NCBI RefSeq assembly: GCF_023241715.1
Contig: NZ_JALQCW010000004.1
Coordinates: forward strand, 62,001-126,000
Origin: Pseudomonas morbosilactucae
GTDB lineage: Bacteria > Pseudomonadota > Gammaproteobacteria > Pseudomonadales > Pseudomonadaceae
Direction of reading: 5' to 3'
Length of the DNA: 64,000 nt
Positions 41,129-49,973 of the stretch are shown piece by piece (the stretch's first letter is position 1; every line of letters begins with the position of its first letter). Below the pieces are notes generated by a model. It was given only the letters and a program-made list of their open reading frames with translations. It had not been told where the DNA came from and made no database searches. The position numbers and the translations under genes are program-made.

Positions 41129-41197
41129 GGGGTTGATCCTCGGACGCTAGAAGGGAGCAGGGAATGCACGGCGGGCCGGCGCTAAGGCCGCCAGGGT

Positions 41198-41665
41198 TCA
41201 GCCATCCAGGGCGTAGACGTTGATCAACAGATCATCGGCTTCCAGGTATTCGATATGGCCAATAAACAGGTCCTGCTCCAGCCACTCGTAACGCCCCCGG
41301 GGCACTTGGAAACGCGGGCTGCAACGGCAGTGATAGTGCTGGGGCGGTAGGGGCCAGCAGCCTTGCTGAAGCAACGCCTGGCCCGTGGCGTCCATTACCA
41401 GCAGGCCGTCGTTGAGCAGGTTGATCAGGGTGCCGTCGTCGGTCAGCAGGCTGTAGCGCGTGCTCAAGTGGGCGAGGCCGTCGCCACGCTCGACAAAAAA
41501 GTCCGCGCCGCCGGGCAGTACCTCGCCGCGCAGGTCGTGGCCATGGAACTCACCACCGAGGATTGTGTTGTTGCTGCGTAAACCGTCGCGACAGGGGCCC
41601 AGCAGGCGCGCCTTGTCGATGCGCACAATCAGGGTCAAGACCTTGCGCAGCTGGGCGCTGGACAT
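41198..41665 (-). CDS. DUF3237 family protein (copy 1)
   Basis: A 155-residue beta-barrel protein of the DUF3237 family; conserved pieces are GPCRDGLRSNNTILGGEFHG, LPGGADFFVERGDG and RYSLLTDDGTLINL. No catalytic role is established for this family. A GAGGAG at eight bases decides the ATG at 41665 rather than a GTG three codons upstream. It is divergent from the TetR gene at 41861, across the direct repeats described. A second copy lies at 46564. Confidence 0.8.
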   Translation of the reverse strand: MSSAQLRKVLTLIVRIDKARLLGPCRDGLRSNNTILGGEFHGHDLRGEVLPGGADFFVERGDGLAHLSTRYSLLTDDGTLINLLNDGLLVMDATGQALLQQGCWPLPPQHYHCRCSPRFQVPRGRYEWLEQDLFIGHIEYLEADDLLINVYALDG

Positions 41666-41775
41666 GGGGTTCACTCCTCTGGCCGGGTGCCGGCGTGGGG
41701 TGCTGGGCTATGGGGTGCACTGAGGGCGCTTCTGCCGCGACATCCCTTTACAATGGCGCGCGGTCGTTATCGACT

Positions 41776-41848
41776 AAAGCGTACAGTGCGGTGCAGTTTT
41801 AATTTGCCGACCGGTCTTGTCAAGCAAAAGCGTACAGGTCGGTTTACT
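41776..41848. promoter_or_regulatory. Paired direct repeats between DUF3237 and TetR, candidate operator
   Basis: AAAGCGTACAG occurs at 41776 to 41786 and again at 41827 to 41837, exactly 51 bp apart, followed in both by a similar stretch (TGCGGTGCAGTTT and GTCGGTTTACTTT). A GACCGGTC palindrome lies between them at 41809 to 41816. The arrangement in the shared promoter of a TetR gene and a DUF3237 gene makes a repressor-binding site likely. Confidence 0.55.
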
Positions 41849-41860
41849 TTAGGAGTCGCA

Positions 41861-42472
41861 ATGAAGATGCGAACCGAGGCGCGTCGGGTGGCCATCGTCG
41901 AGGCCGCCGCCAGCGTGTTTCTCGAAATGGGTTACGAACGGGCGTCCATGAATGAAGTCTCGAAGCGCTGTGGGGGCTCTAAAACAACGCTTTACGGCTA
42001 TTTCCCGTCCAAGGAAGAATTGTTTGGCGCGGTGGTCCGGGTGTACGCCACCGCCCATTTGTCCGAAGCCGTGGCGGACCTGGTGCAGGACAGTGATCGC
42101 TCACTGGCGCAGGTCCTGAGCCGTTTTGGCGAACGCATGCTGATGGTGCTGACCAACGATGGCACCGCCCTGGCGGTGTATCGCATGGTGATCGCCGAAG
42201 CCGGGCGCTCCGAGATTGGCCACTTGTTCTACGAGTCGGGGCCCAGCGAATGCGTCAACCGCCTGGCCACCCTGATGGCCGAGGCCATGCAGCAGGGGAC
42301 GCTGCGCCAGGCCGACCCGCACCTGTGTGCGCAGCAGTTCCTTGCCCTGCTGACCGCGGAAAACGACGCTCGGGTGTTTCAGCAGGCCCCCGCACCGCTG
42401 GATCTGCTCCAGGTGCAAGGGATGGTGGAGCGTGCCGTGGACATGTTCCTGATGGGCGCCAAGCCGCGCTGA
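41861..42472 (+). CDS. TetR family transcriptional regulator (copy 1)
   Basis: A 203-residue TetR regulator. The helix-turn-helix is at residues about 8 to 52 (RRVAIVEAAASVFLEMGYER, GGSKTTLYGYFPSKEELF), and the C-terminal half is a helical ligand domain. AGGAG precedes the ATG at 41861. It lies between the divergent DUF3237 copy and the downstream hydrolase, and probably controls one or both. Two direct repeats lie in the upstream region. Confidence 0.88.
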   Translation: MKMRTEARRVAIVEAAASVFLEMGYERASMNEVSKRCGGSKTTLYGYFPSKEELFGAVVRVYATAHLSEAVADLVQDSDRSLAQVLSRFGERMLMVLTNDGTALAVYRMVIAEAGRSEIGHLFYESGPSECVNRLATLMAEAMQQGTLRQADPHLCAQQFLALLTAENDARVFQQAPAPLDLLQVQGMVERAVDMFLMGAKPR

Positions 42473-42571
42473 CAAAGGCCGCGCCTGGCCCCGGGCAATC
42501 CGGGGCAGGGCGCTGGCGGGTCTTTTCAGAGGTGTACTTGTGTCGCAATGGGTGAAGCATTCGTTCGCCTG

Positions 42572-42610
42572 TAAAATATTTTATTGACTAAACAATTTAT
42601 CTTGGTTAAT
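42572..42610. promoter_or_regulatory. AT-rich promoter with palindrome and repeats before the hydrolase
   Basis: TAAAATATTTTA, a perfect 12-base palindrome, is at 42572 to 42583, and TTGACTAAA at 42584 and TTGGTTAAT at 42602 repeat with an 18-base period. The region 42473 to 42660 has no gene and is much more AT-rich than its flanks. It is the probable promoter and operator of the hydrolase operon. Confidence 0.4.
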
Positions 42611-42660
42611 TATTTCTGCGCATCTGCTGTCACGCAGAGTCATTTTCCGAGTTCAACCCG

Positions 42661-43923
42661 ATGAGTCAGCACACCTCGTCCCCCCCTGTCAGCCACCCCC
42701 TCCAGGCCCACGCGGCATCCACTCCGGTTTCCTCGGCATCCTTGTTGATGCAGGGCTTTCCCGCGCCCCGGGAACAGCGGGTGACCTGGCACAACTGGAT
42801 GCGCCCGCCGTACAACCAGTGGGGCTTTCGCAACCTGGCGCGGCTGCGCCCGAGCATTGAGGTGCAAGCCGGGCGCGCCGCACAAAGCCCGCTGCGCGCG
42901 GCGCTTCAGGGCCTCGATCAGGTGCATTTTCGCAGCACAAGCGGCCAGGACATCAGCGTGCTGGAGCACTTGCACGCCAGCCACACCGACGGTTTCCTGG
43001 TGCTGCGCGACGAGGACGTGCTGTTCGAGCGGTACTTCAATGGCCAAGGCCCCCGGGACCGGCATGTGATGTTCTCGGTGACCAAGTCGCTGATCGGCAC
43101 CCTGGGCGAACAACTGGTAAGCGAGGGCCTGCTGGACCCGCAATTGACCGCCGTGCATTACGTGCCGGAACTGGCCGGCAGCGCCTTTGCCGACGCCACC
43201 CTGCGCCAGCTGTTCGACATGGCCGTGGGCGTGGGCTACAGCGAGGTCTACGACGACCCCGATTCGGAAAGTTCGCAATACGGCTATGCCTGTGGCTTCC
43301 AGCCGGCGCCAGCGGAATATGCGCGCTTCGAGTCGCTTTACCAGTACCTGCCGTCCCTGCAGAAAAACGTCGAGCACGGCGGCTTTTTCCATTACGTCAC
43401 CGCCACCACCGAGGCCCTGGCCTGGGTCATGGAGCGGGCCTCGGGGCAACCCTGCGAGGCCCTGCTGCAAAACATCTGGAGCCGCCTGGGCTGCGAGCGC
43501 GACGGCTATTTCATGGCCGACCCCTGGGGCCGTAGCGTGGCCGGTGCCGGTTTCAACGCGACCCTGCGGGACATGGGGCGCTTTGGCCGTCTGCTGGCCA
43601 ACGAGGGGCGCCACGACGGCCAGCAACTTCTGGCCCGGGCCACCGTCGAGCGCATTGCCGCCGGCGCCGACCCGGTGATCTACGCGGCCAACGCCGAGTT
43701 TTCCCAGTGGACCCCGGGCGCCTCCTACCGCAGCCAGTGGTACGTATTCAACGACTCGCGCCAGGCCCTGATGGCCGGCGGCATTCACGGCCAATACCTG
43801 TTTATCGACCGCGCCTCCAAGGTGGTGATCGTCAAGCAGTCGTCACTGCCCGATGCCGTGAGCGAGGTCGATGCCGACAGCGTGCGCATGCTGCGAGCCA
43901 TCGCCGAGCATCTTGGGCGCTGA
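42661..43923 (+). CDS. NylB-like serine hydrolase (6-aminohexanoate-dimer hydrolase family)
   Basis: A 420-residue hydrolase of the class C beta-lactamase fold. Alignment by eye with NylB, the 6-aminohexanoate-dimer hydrolase, shows the same order: RVTWHNWMRPPYNQWGFRNL, TDGFLVLRDEDVLFERYF, then the nucleophile S139 in VMFSVTKSLIGTL with K142, PQLTAVHYVPELAGS, GYSEVYDDPDSE (tyrosine of the NylB Y170 type), and Y245 in FFHYVTATTEALAW. It lacks a signal peptide, so it acts in the cytoplasm. It would hydrolyse a linear amide or ester. The next genes, an outer-membrane barrel, a PotF-like binder and a DUF3237 protein, suggest an imported amine-containing substrate. Confidence 0.86.
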   Translation: MSQHTSSPPVSHPLQAHAASTPVSSASLLMQGFPAPREQRVTWHNWMRPPYNQWGFRNLARLRPSIEVQAGRAAQSPLRAALQGLDQVHFRSTSGQDISVLEHLHASHTDGFLVLRDEDVLFERYFNGQGPRDRHVMFSVTKSLIGTLGEQLVSEGLLDPQLTAVHYVPELAGSAFADATLRQLFDMAVGVGYSEVYDDPDSESSQYGYACGFQPAPAEYARFESLYQYLPSLQKNVEHGGFFHYVTATTEALAWVMERASGQPCEALLQNIWSRLGCERDGYFMADPWGRSVAGAGFNATLRDMGRFGRLLANEGRHDGQQLLARATVERIAAGADPVIYAANAEFSQWTPGASYRSQWYVFNDSRQALMAGGIHGQYLFIDRASKVVIVKQSSLPDAVSEVDADSVRMLRAIAEHLGR

Positions 43924-44040
43924 AGCCCACCCACCATAAGAATTTTGCGTTGCACCCGACCGGGCCTGGCCCGGTCTTGGCGGCGTCCTGCGTCGCCTTT
44001 CACTGCCCTGTAACAACAAAAATCAGACAGGAGCTCCACC

Positions 44041-45375
44041 ATGTTTCCCACGACCCGTATTGCCCGGGGGCTGCTGGCCCTTGGCTTGCCCCTGGCCGCC
44101 CAGACGGCGCTGGCCGGCTACAGCTTCGAAGATGGCGACCTCAAGGGCGAGGTCAACCTCACCGTCGGCGGCGCCACCCTCACCACCCGCCAGGTGAACT
44201 TCGGCAGCGGCCGAGTCGATCAGCGCAGCCGTGAAAACGGCGGCAGCCGCATCAGTTGGCAAGAGTTCTACGTCAAGCCCGGCATCACCCTGGATTACGC
44301 CCTGCAACCGGACTTCAGCCTGCTGGCCGGTGGTTCCCTGGTGGCCGCGACCACCTTGGGCGACGGCGATGCCGGCGGCTACACCCGCAGCTCAGATGGC
44401 AAGGTGGCGGCCGAAGAACTGTTCGCCGGGTTCCGCGCCGGCGAGTGGCAGTTCACCGCCGGCCGGCAGAACTACCTGGTGGGCAATGGCTTCATCGTCA
44501 TGGACGGCAACCTCGACCAGCTCAAGGACGGCGCCTACTGGCTGGGCCCGCGCACCGCGTTCAAGGATTCGGCGATCCTCGCTTGGGACCACGGCCTGCT
44601 CAAGGCCCAGGGCTTCACCTTGCGTACCGACGACGACCTGGGGGATTTCCGCCTGAGCGGGGTCAACCTCGACTACAACCTCGACGACCAGGTGACCCTG
44701 GGGGCCATGGCCTTGCAGGTGGACTCTCTAGCACCCCGTGGCAGCACGATTTCCCGCCGCGACGGCATGCGGGTGTACAACCTGCGGGCCTTGAAAGCCG
44801 TGATGCCGGGCCTGCCGGCGCTGACCCTGAATGGCGAATACGCCTTGGAGCGGGGCAGCGGCGAGGGCACCGAGTACGACGCCAAGGCCTGGTACGCCCA
44901 AGCCGACTACGCCTTCAACGGCCTGCCGCTGACGCCGATCCTCGGCTACCGCTACGCCAGCTTCTCCGGCGATGACAACCTGGCGGACAACCGGCAGACA
45001 TCCTGGGACCCGCTGAGCAAGGGCTTTACCGACTGGGGCACCTGGCTGGTGGGGGATGTGGTGGGCAACTACCTGTTGTTCAACAGCAACGAGAACGTCC
45101 AGCAGTTTTCCCTGAAGACCCACGTCAGCGAGACCCTGACCCTGGGCGCGATCCACTACCAGTTCTGGCTCGACGAAAAAAACTACCAGGGCGTGCCCGT
45201 CAGCGATCGGCGTTTTGCCGACGAGAGCGTGGTGTTCCTCGACTGGACCCCGACGCCCTCGTTCTACACCTCGCTGTCCTATAACTGGGTCAAGCCCCTC
45301 GCCGCCGCCAAGCAAGTGTTTGGCGATGACCAGACCTTCAGCGCCCTTGAACTCTATTTCACCTACCGCTACTGA
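44041..45375 (+). CDS. Outer membrane beta-barrel protein, porin-like
   Basis: A 444-residue protein with a signal peptide cleaved after TALA and a C-terminal aromatic end (LELYFTYRY), which marks outer-membrane insertion. The body alternates polar and hydrophobic residues over many strands, with no recognised signature of OprD or phosphate porins; AlgE-like export barrels are the nearest guess. GGAGC precedes the ATG. It lies between the NylB-like hydrolase and a PotF-like binding protein, so it probably admits the substrate of this cluster. Confidence 0.72.
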   Translation: MFPTTRIARGLLALGLPLAAQTALAGYSFEDGDLKGEVNLTVGGATLTTRQVNFGSGRVDQRSRENGGSRISWQEFYVKPGITLDYALQPDFSLLAGGSLVAATTLGDGDAGGYTRSSDGKVAAEELFAGFRAGEWQFTAGRQNYLVGNGFIVMDGNLDQLKDGAYWLGPRTAFKDSAILAWDHGLLKAQGFTLRTDDDLGDFRLSGVNLDYNLDDQVTLGAMALQVDSLAPRGSTISRRDGMRVYNLRALKAVMPGLPALTLNGEYALERGSGEGTEYDAKAWYAQADYAFNGLPLTPILGYRYASFSGDDNLADNRQTSWDPLSKGFTDWGTWLVGDVVGNYLLFNSNENVQQFSLKTHVSETLTLGAIHYQFWLDEKNYQGVPVSDRRFADESVVFLDWTPTPSFYTSLSYNWVKPLAAAKQVFGDDQTFSALELYFTYRY

Positions 45376-45413
45376 TGTCGCGTGCCAACGCGGCCGCGTA
45401 GGAGTCCTGCACC

Positions 45414-46517
45414 ATGAACAAGCATTTGCGTAACACCCTGTTGGGCGCAACCTTGGGTTTGCTGGGGGCTGCTCCGGCCCTGGCCGAGCAACCCACGGTG
45501 CGGATCTACAACTGGATCGAGTACCTGCCCGCCGAAGTGCTCAAGAGCTTTGAGCAAGAGACCGGCATCCGCCCGGTGTACGACGTCTTCGACAGTGTCG
45601 AGACCCTGGAATCCAAGCTGCTGACCGGCAACTCCGGCTACGACGTGGTGTTCCCCAGCAGCTCCAACATCAGCCACTTGATCGCGGCCAAGGCGATCCA
45701 GCCCCTGGACCGCCAGCAGTTGCCCAACTGGCCGCACCTGGACCCACAGTTCATGACCTCCCTGGAAGCCGTGGGCGATGCGGGCAACCGCTACGCCGTG
45801 CCTTATCTGTGGGGCACCACCTTGATCGGCTACAACGTCGACAAGGTCCAGCAGGTGTTTGGCAAGGACGTGCAGATGAACACCTGGGACATGATCTTCA
45901 AGGAAGAAAACCTGTCGAAACTGGCCGGTTGTGGCGTCGGTTTCCTCGATGCTGCCAACGAGATCGTGCCCATTGCCTTGCATTACCAGGGCCTGGACCC
46001 CAACAGTCAGAAGCGCGAGGACTACCCCAAGGCCCAGGCCGCCATGACCAAGATTCGCCCCTATATCACCTATTTCAATTCCTCGCGCTACGGCATGGAC
46101 CTGGCCAACGGCGAAATCTGCGTGGCGGTGGGCTGGTCCGGCGGGGTGGCCCTGGCCAAGCAACTGGCGGATGCCGCCGGCAAAGGGGTGAACGTGGAAA
46201 TGGCCTTGCCCAGGGAAGGCGCGCCCATGTGGTCGGACGTGATGGTGGTGCCGGTCAACGCGCCCCATGCTGAGCAGGCCCATGCCTTTATCAACTACAT
46301 CCTGCGCCCGGACGTGATCGCCCTGATCAGTAACCGCATCGGCTACCCCAACCCCAACAAGGACTCCACCGCGCTGGTGGATGCGGCGATCCGCAACAAC
46401 CCGAACATGTATGTCCCGGAGGCGGCACTCAAGACCCTGTTCCCTCTGGAGCCGGTGCCGGCGGCGGTGGAACGCATCCGCACCCGTACCTGGACCACGA
46501 TCAAGACCAGCCGTTGA
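45414..46517 (+). CDS. PotF-like polyamine ABC transporter substrate-binding protein (second copy)
   Basis: A 367-residue periplasmic binding protein with a signal peptide of about 24 residues ending in ALA-EQ and the PotF pattern [48 protein letters not shown] and ICVAVGWSGGVALAK. It resembles the copy at 13670 but is clearly divergent. No permease or ATPase genes are adjacent. It would bind a polyamine-like or diamine-like compound, in keeping with a NylB-like hydrolase in the same operon. Confidence 0.88.
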   Translation: MNKHLRNTLLGATLGLLGAAPALAEQPTVRIYNWIEYLPAEVLKSFEQETGIRPVYDVFDSVETLESKLLTGNSGYDVVFPSSSNISHLIAAKAIQPLDRQQLPNWPHLDPQFMTSLEAVGDAGNRYAVPYLWGTTLIGYNVDKVQQVFGKDVQMNTWDMIFKEENLSKLAGCGVGFLDAANEIVPIALHYQGLDPNSQKREDYPKAQAAMTKIRPYITYFNSSRYGMDLANGEICVAVGWSGGVALAKQLADAAGKGVNVEMALPREGAPMWSDVMVVPVNAPHAEQAHAFINYILRPDVIALISNRIGYPNPNKDSTALVDAAIRNNPNMYVPEAALKTLFPLEPVPAAVERIRTRTWTTIKTSR

Positions 46518-46563
46518 AACCGCGGGCCCCCGGCACTGGCCGGGGCCCTCAGGAGTGAATGCC

Positions 46564-47052
46564 ATGAACAGACAATCCCGGGCCATGGGCGTGGCGCCGA
46601 ACCTGCAACGGGTCCTGAGCCTGCGCGTCGAGATCGGCCCCGAGCAAAGGCTGGGCGACAGCCAGGGCGGCCTGCGCAGCAACTACCCGATCATCGGCGG
46701 TGAGTTTTCCGGGCTTGACCTGGAGGGGCAGGTCCTGCCGGGCGGCGCCGACTTTTATCTGCAGCGCCCGGACGGCACAGGGGAGCTGGATGCCCGCTAC
46801 AGCTTGCTCACCACCCAGGGCGAGCTGATCAATCTTCATAACCTGGGGCTGCTGACCCTCACCGAGCGTGGCCGACAACTGGAGCGCCAAGGTCAGTGGC
46901 CGCTGCCCGAGGATCAGTATCACTGCACCTGCACCCCGCGTTTCCAGGTGCCCAAGGGGCGCCTGGAGTGGCTGGTGCGCACCAGCTTTATCGGCCTGGT
47001 GCATTACCCCAGCGCCAGCGAGGTGCTGATTCGCTGCTACCGCTTCTATTGA
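46564..47052 (+). CDS. DUF3237 family protein (copy 2)
   Basis: A 162-residue DUF3237 protein with the same motifs as copy 1 (SQGGLRSNYPIIGGEFSG, GQVLPGGADFYLQRPDG, RYSLLTTQGELINLHNLG). AGGAG lies upstream of the ATG at 46564. It ends the hydrolase, porin, PotF operon. It lies seven bases from the end of the convergent second TetR gene. Both DUF3237 copies therefore sit next to TetR genes. Confidence 0.82.
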   Translation: MNRQSRAMGVAPNLQRVLSLRVEIGPEQRLGDSQGGLRSNYPIIGGEFSGLDLEGQVLPGGADFYLQRPDGTGELDARYSLLTTQGELINLHNLGLLTLTERGRQLERQGQWPLPEDQYHCTCTPRFQVPKGRLEWLVRTSFIGLVHYPSASEVLIRCYRFY

Positions 47053-47059
47053 ATCGGGG

Positions 47060-47671
47060 TCAGGCGCGCATGCCCTGGAACAGCAGGGCAGTGATGCGCC
47101 GCACCTGGCTGGAGTGAGACTCGACGTCCGGCGGGTCCTGGCTGACCAGGCGCAACAGTTGCAGGTGGGAGTAGTCGTTGAGCAGGTAGGCCGCCAGGTC
47201 GACGTCAAGGTCGGCGCGCAGCTTGCCGGCCTGTTGCAGTTCGCGCAGCAAACCACTGATTTCCGCACGCAGGGCCTCGTTCATCGCCCGGTAGCCTTCC
47301 GGCAGTTCGCTGTCGCCGCCAAACAGGATCAGCGGCAGCAACTCGCGCCACAGCGCCGGTTGCATCACATCCAGGGCATAACCGGTGAGCAGCTTCTCCA
47401 GGTAGCACAGGGTGTCGACCGGGTCGTCCAGTTGCGGAATCAGGCTGCGGGTGTCGCGCAGGGCACGCTGATCGGCTTCGCGGAGGATCTCCAGGAGGAT
47501 TTCCTGTTTGTTGCCGAAGTACTTGAACACCGTGGGCGCGGAAACCCCGGCCTGGCCGGCGATCTGCTCGATGGTGGTGCTCTGGAAACCCTGGCGTTCG
47601 AACAGTTCGATGGCGGCCTGGCTGATGGCCTGGCGGCGTTGGGCTTTCTGGCGTTCGCGTAGTCCGCTCAC
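47060..47671 (-). CDS. TetR family transcriptional regulator (copy 2)
   Basis: A 203-residue TetR regulator with a helix-turn-helix at residues about 15 to 58 (RRQAISQAAIELFERQGFQS, GVSAPTVFKYFGNKQEILL) and a helical C-terminal domain. The start is set at the GTG at 47671, preceded by AAGGATC; the longer frame to 47800 would extend into an AT-rich promoter. It is convergent with the NylB-like operon and may repress it. Confidence 0.85.
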   Translation of the reverse strand: MSGLRERQKAQRRQAISQAAIELFERQGFQSTTIEQIAGQAGVSAPTVFKYFGNKQEILLEILREADQRALRDTRSLIPQLDDPVDTLCYLEKLLTGYALDVMQPALWRELLPLILFGGDSELPEGYRAMNEALRAEISGLLRELQQAGKLRADLDVDLAAYLLNDYSHLQLLRLVSQDPPDVESHSSQVRRITALLFQGMRA

Positions 47672-47743
47672 TGAAGATCCTTGGGCACGTGGGAGGAGGG
47701 GAAAGGCCGCAAGAATAGCGCATTGGCTGTCGGGCAAAAATAC

Positions 47744-47774
47744 TTTGCCGATTAAATTATTTTTCCGAATAAAA
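47744..47774. promoter_or_regulatory. Repeat pair upstream of TetR copy 2
   Basis: CCGATTAAA at 47748 and CCGAATAAA at 47765 form a 17-base direct repeat in a very AT-rich stretch upstream of the TetR gene. They resemble the TTGACTAAA and TTGGTTAAT pair at 42584 and 42602 in the hydrolase promoter, so both could be sites of the same regulator. The rest of 47672 to 48027 shows no gene. Confidence 0.35.
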
Positions 47775-48027
47775 CTATTTTCCTGCAACGCGCGCCGCAT
47801 TGCGCGAGGCGGTTTAGGCTATCCGCCGGGGCGACGATCAGGACTTGGGGGAGGTTCCCTCACTCAGTGTTTAGCGGTATGGCCGAGGAGGGCGGTGCCC
47901 AGCTCATCCTCGAAGGCGTGCAACTGTCTCTGTGGGGAACTGCAGCAAGAGGGCTGTTCATCGCTGGTAGTGGGCATGGAAAACGTATCAAACTGCAGGC
48001 TCGTCAACGCAATAGAGTGCTTGAACC

Positions 48028-49041
48028 GTGATCCAACGACGCCAATTTAGCGGCGGCATGAAGGGTAAAAACCTGCGCTACCTGAATGAGCAGCCTGGCG
48101 AAGCTCGTCAGACCCTTCAGGCCGGCTTCGTGCTGCTGGAGCATTTCTCCCTACCGGCGTTTACCCAGATGCTGGACACGATAGTCACCGCCAATCTACT
48201 GCGGCCCCAACTGTTCGCCGCACGCACCTTCGGCCTGGATGAGAGCGAAGTCATCAGCGACCTGGGCCTGGTCATCCGCCCGGACGCGCGTATCGATGGC
48301 GCGGCCATCAAAGACCTGGACCTGTTGGTCATCTGCGGCGGCTACCGCACTGAACTCAAGGCCTCGGAATCGTTTATACAGTTGCTGAAAACCGCTGCCG
48401 ATCTGGGCATCAGCCTCGCCGGCTTATGGAACGGCGCCTGGTTTCTCGGTCGAGCCGGGGTGTTGGAAGGCTACCGCTGCGCCATCCACCCTGAGCATCG
48501 CCCGGCGCTGGCAGAGTTCTGCAAAGCCACCCAAGTCAGCAGCGAACCCTATGTCATCGATCGCGACCGACTGACCGCATCCAGCCCCTCCGGCGCCTTC
48601 CACATGGCCCTGGACTGGATCAAAACCCTGCACGACAAAGCCCTGGTCGAAGGCATTGAAGACATCCTGGCCTTCGAAGAATCCCGCTACCGGCGCATCA
48701 AACCCACTGAAAACATCTGCCTGAGCGCCCCCTTGCGCGAAGTCGTCAAACTCATGGACGCCAACCTCGAAGAACCCCTGGAACTGACCCAACTCGCCAC
48801 CTACGTAGGACGCTCACGCCGACAACTCGAACGCCTGTTCAAGGAGCAGTTGGGCACCACACCACAACGCTACTACCTGGAACTGCGCATCACCGAAGCC
48901 CGCCGATTGCTGCAGCACACCGAACTGTCTCAAGTCGACGTACTCGTCGCCTGCGGCTTTGTCTCACCCAGCCACTTCAGCAAGTGCTACAGCTCGTATT
49001 TTGGCTACAGGCCTTCGAAGGAGGTGCGGTTGGTGAAATAA
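48028..49041 (+). CDS. GlxA family AraC-type transcriptional regulator with DJ-1-like domain
   Basis: A 337-residue regulator of the GlxA class. The N-terminal 200 residues are a DJ-1/PfpI-like domain (LQAGFVLLEHFSLPAFTQML, then DLDLLVICGGYRTELKASE and SLAGLWNGAWFLGRAGVL; the nucleophile Cys is replaced by Asn), which senses rather than cuts. The C-terminal 100 residues are an AraC domain (LTQLATYVGRSRRQLERLF and DVLVACGFVSPSHFSKCYSS). Related proteins regulate choline, carnitine or arginine catabolism. The start is uncertain: a GTG at 48028 or an ATG at 48058; neither has a strong ribosome site. No adjacent target is visible. Confidence 0.85.
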   Translation: MIQRRQFSGGMKGKNLRYLNEQPGEARQTLQAGFVLLEHFSLPAFTQMLDTIVTANLLRPQLFAARTFGLDESEVISDLGLVIRPDARIDGAAIKDLDLLVICGGYRTELKASESFIQLLKTAADLGISLAGLWNGAWFLGRAGVLEGYRCAIHPEHRPALAEFCKATQVSSEPYVIDRDRLTASSPSGAFHMALDWIKTLHDKALVEGIEDILAFEESRYRRIKPTENICLSAPLREVVKLMDANLEEPLELTQLATYVGRSRRQLERLFKEQLGTTPQRYYLELRITEARRLLQHTELSQVDVLVACGFVSPSHFSKCYSSYFGYRPSKEVRLVK

Positions 49042-49973
49042 AAGCGGGATGGGAGGAGGAGTGTGGTGATGAGAAATGCGGGGGAATTTATATAACTCAA
49101 CTAAATAGTCATTTAGTTTAGTTATGTTTTTTGGTTATTTATCAAGGCTAACAGAGAGGTTAGGGCCGATACGAGTTTCCGGCAGATTGAGGCTGAACCC
49201 TCGAGGGATTGGCCTGAATGAATCCCCCAAAATACGGTTAAAACGCCTGAATATCTGAGGCTTGATGCAAGCGCGCTCGCTGAATGATGTGATTGCCATG
49301 CCTGAGCAAACCTCAGGCGCCACCGATAAAATTACGGACTTTATAAAGGCCTGGCCAAGACAGCATCACAAAGGCATCCAAGATTCAGCGCGCACGATTC
49401 AGCTCAGCGTTTCCGGGGATTATCTGTGGCCGTTGCTTCAAGTCATCTCCAAACAAACACAGTTCATCTCGGCACTGGATGGGCAAGAAAACTACTCAGG
49501 CTGCACGAGAGCTCGTGCAAAGCGATTACCTGCAATCGTTAGCTGCATGAGACTGGCGGCAGCATCACGTCACGAAGTTTTCTGAATCGATCCGGATCAG
49601 CGCGCGTTCGGCATTAACGGATGCAGGATGCACTGGACGCGGCGGTGTGTGGATCACAGGGCGTATTCACCTTGAGCGACATTGGCAAGCCAAGCAGGTA
49701 ACTGGACCTGGTGATTGTTGAGGCTCAAAAGGGAGCGGCCTGGCTTTGAATCTGACCGGCAGACATCCCCATGGGCGTATATGAAGGTTCACATAATGTA
49801 TATTATGTTAAATACAGATTATATCGGCATTGATCAGCTGCAAGTCCTGGGAACAGCAAAGACCCTCACAATTTCCTCAGCGCAAATGGCGTCATGAAAT
49901 CTACTTTCATAAAAATCAAAAGCAGTTTTTACCCCGCAGTAATTTATTTTCTTTGACTCTCTATAAGGACCGC
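49042..49973. other. Gene-poor, AT-richer stretch upstream of the RNA-repair genes
   Basis: About 930 bases without a gene I can support, with lower GC content than the flanks. A plus-strand frame at 49265 to 49585 (about 106 codons) starts inside a possible hairpin and encodes KITDFIKAWPRQHHKGI with an unrecognised tail; it is doubtful. The rest contains short stop-rich frames. It may be a remnant of inserted DNA; no repeat or IS ends were seen. Confidence 0.45.
49265..49585 (+). CDS. Doubtful small hypothetical protein
   Basis: A frame of about 106 codons in a gene-poor stretch. The first part (DKITDFIKAWPRQHHKGI, TIQLSVSGDYLWPLLQV) has ordinary amino acid use, but the last third is rich in Arg, Ala and Ser and looks like read-through of non-coding sequence. 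No ribosome site or recognised domain. It may be a broken remnant. Confidence 0.18.
   Translation: MQARSLNDVIAMPEQTSGATDKITDFIKAWPRQHHKGIQDSARTIQLSVSGDYLWPLLQVISKQTQFISALDGQENYSGCTRARAKRLPAIVSCMRLAAASRHEVF

Noticed and set aside
42661..43923. NylB-like protein as a class C beta-lactamase resistance gene
   Set aside because: No signal peptide, and the sequence follows the 6-aminohexanoate hydrolase pattern rather than AmpC.
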